Source: CAWUKV01 sp963923025 (GTDB taxonomy: Bacteria > Cyanobacteriota > Cyanobacteriia > Phormidesmidales > Phormidesmidaceae). Taken from it: a DNA stretch of 10,765 nt. The notes under the pieces were generated by a model. It was not told the origin of the DNA. It saw only the letters and a program-made list of their open reading frames with translations, and did not search any database. Below are positions 5,872 to 10,765 of this stretch, in pieces. The stretch is taken from assembly GCA_963923025.1 (NCBI GenBank), contig CAWUKV010000188.1:1-10765 (forward strand). Reading direction: 5' to 3'. Position 1 is the first letter of the stretch; every line of letters starts with the position of its first letter. A program made the translations under genes and the position numbers.

Positions 5872-7394
5872 AGATTTTTGGGCAGACCCTTTGCCAGCGC
5901 CGCCGCTAGCGTTAACGGGTCTACGCCTAGGACGGTTTGCTGCTGAGCAGCATAGTCGGCGGCGGCGGCATGCCAGCCCACACCGCCAATGGCGGCTAAG
6001 GTCGCGGACTGTGGGTGGGCTCGGTGCTGAGCCAGCAGCCCCCCAACTAGGCCTGTCAGGACATCACCGCTGCCGCCCCGAGCTAAGGCTGGAGTGCTGG
6101 CGGGGTTGATCCAGAGTGGACCGTCGGGCGCTGCGATCGCGCTTCTGGCCCGTTTGAGGATAATGGTAGCCCCCGTCAGGTTCGCTGCGGTTTGGGCTGC
6201 GTCCAGTTGGTCGGGGAGGTGGGGAAACAGCCGCCGAAATTCGCCTGGGTGGGGCGTTAACAGGGTGGTGTGGGAGCGCTGCTTTAATCGGTCAGCGACT
6301 GTCTCTGGGCGAGTAGCCAGAATATTGAGGGCATCTGCATCAATCACCAACGTTACCGGTACGGGTAACAGCGCTAACACCACTGCCTCTGCCTGACGTG
6401 TGAGGCCCGGACCTAGGGCAATTGCGTCGTATTTTTCCGGCACGACCGTCTCGGGTAGAGCCTGGATGACGCCATCCTGCTCAGGGCAGCCAACCACCAG
6501 CGCTTCTGGGATCTGCCCAACGGCCATGAGCCGCAGCGATTCGGGGACGGCCAGCGTCACCATGCCAACGCCGCTGGCCCGGGCTCCGCGAGCAGCCAGT
6601 AGGGCTGCGCCTGCGTAGGTTTTGGAGCCTGCAACTAGCAGCAGTTGGCCGACGGAATACTTATGGGCGGTGGGGTCGCGGTCTAGGGGCAGGGCACTGC
6701 GAACGATGGTGGGCGTCAGCCGTCGCAGGGCTGGTTTGTCTCCCAGTACGGCTTGGATGTCTGCCATGGGCAGGTCTAGGTCGATGCGATCGCAGGTGCC
6801 CAGGTAGGGTAACGCCGCTGTTTGGACGGTGGCCTGTTTCCAGAGGCCAAGGCAGAGCGTGTGGTGTGCCCGAACGGCTATTCCCAGTGGTTCGCCGGAA
6901 TCGGTGGCAATGCCCGAGGGCAGGTCGATGCTCACAACCTGTAGCCCTGACTGGTTCAGCCACTGGATGTCGGGTGCCAAAGGCTCCATAATCGGGCGAG
7001 TCAGCCCAAAGCCAAAGAGGCCGTCGATGACCACTTGGCAGTGCTGGAGCTGCCGAATGTCTGTGACGCTGGTGATCCCTAGATGAGCAGCGTACTGAAG
7101 ATGCTGCTGGGTCAGCGGCTTGAGACGGGTGAAAGGACTGTAGAGCTGGACAGGTCGACCCTGTAGAAACAGCTCACGCGCTACAACCAGCGCATCCCCA
7201 CCGTTATGCCCAGGCCCTGCCAAAATGCCAATTTTGCCGTTGGGGTAATGCAGCTGTACCCACTCAAATAGCCGCTGACCGGCTTTCTCCATCAGGGCGG
7301 CAACCGGCATGCCAGCTTCAAAACCCAGCGTTTCGATTTGCTGCATCTGGTCAGCGCTGACCAAAACGGAATCTCGCGCGAGTAGCGTGGTCAT
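5868..7394 (-). CDS. nnr: Bifunctional NAD(P)H-hydrate epimerase / ADP-dependent NAD(P)H-hydrate dehydratase
   Basis: 508-residue metabolite-repair enzyme that restores hydrated, inactive NADHX and NADPHX. The N-terminal epimerase half (YjeF_N, about 1-215) interconverts the R and S forms; it shows GPGHNGGDALVVAR (60-73), VVIDGLFGFG (121-130) and SIDLPSG (155-161). The C-terminal half (ribokinase-like, about 225-508) dehydrates the S form using ADP; it shows ALGPGL (326-331), VIDADALN (350-357), LTPHPGEFRRL (379-389) and ARGGSGDVLTG (438-448) with catalytic Asp444. The length and fused order match bacterial Nnr/YjeF. It is the last of three minus-strand genes, 83 bp after the ferredoxin gene. 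Its stop overlaps that of the convergent GGDEF gene by 4 bp. Confidence 0.95.
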   Translation of the reverse strand: MTTLLARDSVLVSADQMQQIETLGFEAGMPVAALMEKAGQRLFEWVQLHYPNGKIGILAGPGHNGGDALVVARELFLQGRPVQLYSPFTRLKPLTQQHLQYAAHLGITSVTDIRQLQHCQVVIDGLFGFGLTRPIMEPLAPDIQWLNQSGLQVVSIDLPSGIATDSGEPLGIAVRAHHTLCLGLWKQATVQTAALPYLGTCDRIDLDLPMADIQAVLGDKPALRRLTPTIVRSALPLDRDPTAHKYSVGQLLLVAGSKTYAGAALLAARGARASGVGMVTLAVPESLRLMAVGQIPEALVVGCPEQDGVIQALPETVVPEKYDAIALGPGLTRQAEAVVLALLPVPVTLVIDADALNILATRPETVADRLKQRSHTTLLTPHPGEFRRLFPHLPDQLDAAQTAANLTGATIILKRARSAIAAPDGPLWINPASTPALARGGSGDVLTGLVGGLLAQHRAHPQSATLAAIGGVGWHAAAADYAAQQQTVLGVDPLTLAAALAKGLPKNL

Positions 7395-7420
7395 GAACGG
7401 TGCCTAACCCATTGCCGTCT

Positions 7421-7458
7421 GAGCTTTTGAAAGCTCCGTCTAAAGTCTAGGTCTTTAG
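7421..7458. repeat. Two adjacent dyads between ferredoxin and nnr genes
   Basis: CTAAAG/CTTTAG (7440-7445 and 7453-7458, 7-nt loop) and GAGCTTT/AAAGCTC (7421-7427 and 7430-7436, 2-nt centre) fill much of the 83-bp gap. The second is flanked on both sides by CGTCT (7416-7420 and 7437-7441). Read on the minus strand they follow the ferredoxin stop, but no T run comes after either stem. They may partly terminate transcription or separate ferredoxin from nnr expression. Confidence 0.4.
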
Positions 7459-7477
7459 CGTTTGGGTCTTCAGTGTG

Positions 7478-7963
7478 TTAAGCATCTTTTGAGTTTTGGT
7501 AGAACTCGCTCACTTTGAAACTGCTGGTATCTTCGAGCTGCTTCAGCATTGACCGGGTAATTAGCTTTCCAGCTTTGACCAGAGCCTGACCCGTAATGGG
7601 GTGGAGCAAATCTTGCTCGGCTCTGCGCCCAATCAGGTCTTCAATGTCCTGCAGGGAGTTGACGTACATCCCGGGTGGCAGCTCGACAACAACGCCGTTA
7701 CCCAGCACCCGAGACTGGCAGGCCAAGCGAGAATTTTGCTTGCAGGAGGTAATGATCTCTAACGTCCGCTGTTCCCGTCGGTTGATCGGCGTTAGGGCTT
7801 CCATGCCCTCCTGCACGTAGATGTGGCAGGTGGCACACATGCCTTGTCCCCCACACTCTTTTAGGACGTCCAGATCCTTATTGAGTAGGACTGAGAGCAA
7901 GTTGCTATTGGTGGCAACGACGCTTTCTTGGGCAATGGGTTCGAGGCGGACGGTTTTAGGCAT
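7478..7963 (-). CDS. Adrenodoxin-type 2Fe-2S ferredoxin with C-terminal extension
   Basis: 161-residue electron carrier. Cluster ligands are Cys37, Cys43, Cys46 and Cys82 in ECGGQGMCATCH and LACQ. The spacing C-x5-C-x2-C-x35-C is that of adrenodoxin/Isc-type ferredoxins, not of the photosynthetic plant type (C-x4-C-x2-C). An extra Cys74 is present. After the ~100-residue fold, a 60-residue extension (LIGRRAEQDLLHPITGQALVKAG region, 110-132) seems conserved in cyanobacterial relatives as I remember them. I recall Synechocystis Fed2, linked to the low-iron response, as a similar extended ferredoxin; that match is from memory. The role here is not shown. The gene sits 69 bp after the Roadblock gene, so they may form one transcript; its start has no clear Shine-Dalgarno. 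Confidence 0.9.
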   Translation of the reverse strand: MPKTVRLEPIAQESVVATNSNLLSVLLNKDLDVLKECGGQGMCATCHIYVQEGMEALTPINRREQRTLEIITSCKQNSRLACQSRVLGNGVVVELPPGMYVNSLQDIEDLIGRRAEQDLLHPITGQALVKAGKLITRSMLKQLEDTSSFKVSEFYQNSKDA

Positions 7964-8032
7964 GACTAGAGATGTGAGCAGGAGTGGGTAGATTTAGGGT
8001 GGCGAGTTAGCAGTGGGATGAGGCGGCCAGTC

Positions 8033-8938
8033 CTAGGGATCGGTACCAAACAGCAACTGCCACTGGCGGGCATCGAGCGCCTGCGATCGCGCCAGTTTGG
8101 GGTAGTCTCGAATGATTTTGGCACAGCGCTGGCTGAAGGCGGCAACCCAAGCCTGTATGAGCCCCAGCTGGGAGGAGGTCACGCCAGTAGACTCAGGGGT
8201 GGCCCGTTCATCCAGGCTTATTGTGCCCGTTGTCGTAACTTGAAACTGCGCCACCCAGGGGTCATTTGGACGATGATTGCGCCAGTGGTTGGCCACAATA
8301 AATTTACCTAGATACTGAGTGGTGAAAAGACTGAGCTGATTGAGCGCTGTTTCGAGTTCGGCTAATGTCGCTGGAGCAATGTCTGTGAGGGAGTCCTGAC
8401 CGTTGGGGGAAAGTTGGGCGGTGTTGGGCAGGCGGTCTACCGTTGAATACGTCTGAACAGGGGCTGTACCTGACATCGGCTCCGTTGACTGGGGGACACT
8501 ATCGACGGTGATATCAGTACTGGCAGTCGGGGATACGGCTGGGACGATGGCCTGTCCTACTTCTAAAATCAAAACCGGTTGAGCGACTGAGATCAGCGCA
8601 GCGGCAACGGCGTCAAAGTCGGTGCGCATGAAGCGGGTGAGTTGGGCAATCAGCTTGCCGTAGGCCGCTGACAGGTCAGGCGTCGCCATGACCAACAGTG
8701 CCATTCCCCGGTCTACTTTGTGTAGGAAAACTAGGTCCTGCTGAAAGCAAAAAGTAAAGGACTCAAGCGCATCTGGTGTCGTTTCTAAAATTTGCTGAAT
8801 CCCTTCCGTCAACTGCTGCTGAGCGGCATCGTTGCCACTGGGCAATCCATGCACGTAGGCTTTGCTGTGCCCGTCAATTAGGGCAACACCTGCAATTCCT
8901 GGTAAATTCAGAAAGTCCTCAATAAGTTGACTCTTCAT
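8033..8938 (-). CDS. Roadblock/LC7-domain protein, cyanobacterial, function unknown
   Basis: 301-residue soluble protein. Residues 1-105 look like a Roadblock/LC7 fold: LIEDFLNLPGIAGVALIDG (5-23), a central amphipathic helix (QLTEGIQQILETTPDAL, 42-58), strands FTFCFQQDLVFLHKV (61-75) and MALLVMATPDL (79-89), and a closing helix (92-104). Roadblock domains dimerise and in bacteria often partner small GTPases such as MglA, but no GTPase gene is in view. A Pro/Thr/Ser-rich linker (about 130-190) leads to a C-terminal region (191-297) with aromatic-rich segments (TTQYLGKFIVANHWRNHRPNDPW, split around 206-228) that looks structured but that I cannot name. I start at the Met whose product begins the domain directly; an upstream in-frame ATG at 9034 would add 32 unconvincing residues. 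Confidence 0.75.
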   Translation of the reverse strand: MKSQLIEDFLNLPGIAGVALIDGHSKAYVHGLPSGNDAAQQQLTEGIQQILETTPDALESFTFCFQQDLVFLHKVDRGMALLVMATPDLSAAYGKLIAQLTRFMRTDFDAVAAALISVAQPVLILEVGQAIVPAVSPTASTDITVDSVPQSTEPMSGTAPVQTYSTVDRLPNTAQLSPNGQDSLTDIAPATLAELETALNQLSLFTTQYLGKFIVANHWRNHRPNDPWVAQFQVTTTGTISLDERATPESTGVTSSQLGLIQAWVAAFSQRCAKIIRDYPKLARSQALDARQWQLLFGTDP

Positions 8939-9004
8939 AGGGGATTGAGTTAAGCCACGGCAATGGATAGACCGTGTGTGCCGATGTCGACTCAGCTTGT
9001 TTGA

Positions 9005-9046
9005 CTGGGTCTGAAATAGCCCAGAATAGCTCACTTATGCCCAGAA
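9005..9046. repeat. CCCAG/CTGGG repeats upstream of the Roadblock gene
   Basis: GCCCAGAA occurs at 9019-9026 and 9039-9046, exactly 20 bp apart. CTGGG at 9005-9009 makes a dyad with CCCAG at 9020-9024. They lie 67-108 bp upstream of the chosen Roadblock start, a position suited to a promoter-proximal operator on the minus strand. Confidence 0.3.
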
Positions 9047-9470
9047 AAGGGGAGTTGTTGTCCAAATCGGTCACGTTTAGCGGCTAGTTCTGAGGCAATA
9101 GTTTTGTGGAAATAGCGTGGGTGCTTTAGGGAGCCGTTTTCAGCTATCGGTTATTAATTGTGTCGTGCAGGGGTAGAAGAGATATAGAGCGATCCCGCTG
9201 GCTTGCTTAGCATTCACCGATTGGGGTACTGAAATTGACATTTTGCAGGCGCACTGTGAGTTGGGGGGACCGTGTTCAACGCTGTGCTGAGCGGTCAAAG
9301 TACGCCAAAGTCTGCTGGGCGCAAGGAATATGGGACACTAGTGGCATCTGTCGCTGATACCCATTGAGTTCCCCAATTTCCTGTGATGCGTTGCCTATTC
9401 TGTGATCCCGAGGCAGGTGCTATGGTCTAATCGAGGTATATGGGTTGATGTTGTATTAATTGAGGTCACA

Positions 9471-9497
9471 TTGAGTGATCGGCATTTGAGCGATTGG
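9471..9497. promoter_or_regulatory. Tandem 12-bp repeats upstream of rbcR
   Basis: TTGAGTGATCGG (9471-9482) and TTGAGCGATTGG (9486-9497) match at 10 of 12 positions with a 15-bp period, and a further TTGAG lies at 9460-9464. They end 37 bp before the rbcR start, where a LysR-type regulator commonly binds its own promoter. Confidence 0.3.
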
Positions 9498-9534
9498 CGC
9501 TACCACAGTTTGGGTTATCACTAGGTTTACAACC

Positions 9535-10765
9535 ATGTCCGACCTTCCGTTTACGCTTGACCAGCTTCGCATCCTACGGGCCATTGCGGCGGAGGGAAGC
9601 TTTAAGCGGGCCGCTGATAGCCTGTACGTGTCACAACCAGCCGTCAGCCTACAGGTCCAAAACCTAGAGCGCCAGCTAGATGTGCCGCTATTTGACCGAG
9701 GCGGGCGTCGGGCCCAGCTGACTGAGGCAGGGCACCTGCTGCTGGAGTATGGCGATCGCATCCTTAGCCTATGCCAGGAGACCTGTCGCGCCATTGAAGA
9801 TTTGCAAAATCTGCAGGGTGGCACGCTGATTGTGGGCGCAAGTCAGACCACGGGCACCTATTTGCTTCCTAGGATGATCGGTCTGTTCCGCCAGCAGTAT
9901 CCGGACGTCGCGGTTCAGCTGCATGTTCACTCGACCCGGCGAACCTCTTGGAGCGTGGCCAATGGCCAGATCGATCTGGCCATTATTGGTGGCGAGGTGC
10001 CGTCAGAACTCCAGGACTCGTTAGAAATTATTCCCTATGCCGAGGACGAGCTGGCGTTGATTATGCCGGTGTTTCATCCGATGGCCAGCAACGAAGCAAT
10101 TAACAAAGACGACCTGTACAAGCTTAAGTTCATTACGCTGGATTCCCAGTCCACTATCCGTAAGGTGATCGATCAGGTGCTGGGGCGCTGTGGCATTGAA
10201 ACCCGACGGCTGCGGTACGAGATGGAACTGAACTCCATTGAGGCCATTAAAAATGCAGTGCAGTCCGGTTTGGGCGTGGCGTTTGTGTCGATTTCAGCCA
10301 TTGAGAAAGAGCTGCAAATGGGCGTACTGCACCGGGCCAAAATTGACTCGGTGGTGGTTAAACGGACGCTGTCGGTGATTTTCAACCCCAACCGCTATCG
10401 CTCAACGGCGGCGGCGGCCTTTACCCGAGAAATTTTGCCGCAGTTTACGAACCGCGATATTCAGCTGACGCGATCGCTCAGCCGAGACGGCCGCAAGAAA
10501 AATGGGGTCGTTGACAGTGACGCTAAACTAGACGCTAAGGCGACCAAGTCAGCATCTGTGGAATCATCCTCAACCGGAAGTGCTAGCCAGGCTCCAGTTG
10601 CTGAGTCGACCACCGGCTCGGTCACTGACCATTCCCAGTCGGGAAAGCCGGGTAAACGGACGAAGAACAAAACTGCCAGCAGCCAAACCGATGGAAGCCA
10701 GTCGTCTAGTAGTGAAGCATCGTCTAGCAGTGAAGCAATAGACAGTCAAGCACCGTCGTCTGCAA
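9535..10765 (+). CDS. rbcR: RbcR, LysR-type regulator of Rubisco/carbon-fixation genes, 3' end missing
   Basis: 410 residues are visible and no stop occurs before the window ends. The winged helix-turn-helix is at 8-67 (FTLDQLRILRAIAAEGSFKR, then AADSLYVSQPAVSLQVQNLE). The effector-binding domain spans about 96-304, with VGASQTTGTYLLPRMI (100-115), AIIGGEVP (149-156), FITLDSQSTIRKV (199-211) and ELNSIEAIKNAVQSGLG (231-247). I recognise this as RbcR (Synechocystis Sll0998, plastid Ycf30) rather than CmpR or NdhR, mainly from the N-terminal third. RbcR regulates rbcLXS and other carbon-fixation genes. Family members usually end near residues 305-345; here a low-complexity tail continues from about 315, and residues 326-410 hold 26 Ser among 85, with a basic patch (KPGKRTKNK). 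It is divergent from the Roadblock gene. Confidence 0.9.
   Translation, partial: MSDLPFTLDQLRILRAIAAEGSFKRAADSLYVSQPAVSLQVQNLERQLDVPLFDRGGRRAQLTEAGHLLLEYGDRILSLCQETCRAIEDLQNLQGGTLIVGASQTTGTYLLPRMIGLFRQQYPDVAVQLHVHSTRRTSWSVANGQIDLAIIGGEVPSELQDSLEIIPYAEDELALIMPVFHPMASNEAINKDDLYKLKFITLDSQSTIRKVIDQVLGRCGIETRRLRYEMELNSIEAIKNAVQSGLGVAFVSISAIEKELQMGVLHRAKIDSVVVKRTLSVIFNPNRYRSTAAAAFTREILPQFTNRDIQLTRSLSRDGRKKNGVVDSDAKLDAKATKSASVESSSTGSASQAPVAESTTGSVTDHSQSGKPGKRTKNKTASSQTDGSQSSSSEASSSSEAIDSQAPSSA
10702..10737 (+). repeat. 18-bp tandem repeat in the rbcR tail
   Basis: Two in-frame copies (10702-10719 and 10720-10737) differ at one base and each encodes Ser-Ser-Ser-Ser-Glu-Ala. They indicate local duplication in a low-complexity region, and the array may continue beyond the window. 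Confidence 0.8.

Larger units (their letters stand above)
8939..9534. other. Divergent spacer between Roadblock and rbcR genes
   Basis: 596 bp without a recognised gene. It must hold the promoters of two divergent genes. Visible elements are GCCCAGAA repeats (9019-9046), CAAAGT twice 10 bp apart (9296 and 9306), CTGTGAT twice 19 bp apart (9381 and 9400), TATTAATTG twice (9152 and 9454) and TTGAG-containing repeats near rbcR (9471-9497). A perfect TTGACA (9235-9240) has no credible -10 at 16-19 bp. The published RbcR target type (ATTA-N-TAAT dyad) was not found intact. Confidence 0.5.

Noticed and set aside
8939..9034. ATG at 9034 as the Roadblock protein start
   Set aside because: The added residues are Arg/His-rich and unlike the family, and the Roadblock domain begins right at the downstream Met.
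9235..9263. Promoter with perfect TTGACA
   Set aside because: No -10-like hexamer at 16-19 bp, and it lies about 300 bp from rbcR.
9272..9367. 31-codon GTG ORF preceded by a G run
   Set aside because: Very short, GTG start, not recognisable, and the G run is a poor ribosome binding site; likely chance.
9456..9824. 122-codon minus-strand frame across the rbcR start
   Set aside because: It lies opposite the conserved helix-turn-helix of RbcR and encodes Arg/Ser-rich sequence without motifs.

Overview
The window looks like chromosomal DNA of a cyanobacterium, moderately GC-rich. The palindrome GCGATCGC (HIP1) occurs 11 times in 10.8 kb, which is a cyanobacterial hallmark. The last gene is a close match to RbcR, the LysR-type regulator of Rubisco genes in cyanobacteria and plastids. 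I see no tRNA, rRNA, CRISPR array, insertion sequence or phage gene. Most of the region is ordinary core metabolism; the less expected material is in the spacers and in the tail of RbcR.

Left part (1-2718, + strand): an ECF-type cobalt/nickel uptake system. It holds the 3' end of a membrane-anchored NikL/CbiL-like accessory protein, whose stop shares a base with the cbiM start. Next come cbiM (metal-binding S component), cbiQ (T component) and, after a 173-bp gap, cbiO (ATPase). Together they would bring Co2+ (for B12) or Ni2+ into the cell. An FMN-binding protein of the Alr4036 pyridoxamine-phosphate-oxidase-like family (2737-3348, - strand) converges on cbiO.

Middle (3349-5871): a divergent spacer with regularly spaced ACGG/CCGT half-sites leads to a YrbG-type calcium/sodium antiporter. 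An unusually AT-rich 337-bp spacer with several dyads and a possible 34-residue ORF follows. A stand-alone GGDEF diguanylate cyclase comes next, with an operator-like palindrome just before its ribosome binding site.

Right part (5868-8938, - strand): three co-directional genes, in transcription order a Roadblock/LC7-domain protein, an adrenodoxin-type 2Fe-2S ferredoxin with a C-terminal extension, and the bifunctional NAD(P)HX repair enzyme Nnr. The nnr and GGDEF genes converge and their stop codons overlap.

Right end (8939-10765): a 596-bp divergent spacer with short direct repeats, then rbcR on the + strand. It runs off the window with an unusually long Ser-rich tail. I found no clearly new multi-gene system. 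The best leads are the RbcR tail, the structured spacer at 4761-4920, and the phased half-sites and palindrome near the antiporter and GGDEF genes.
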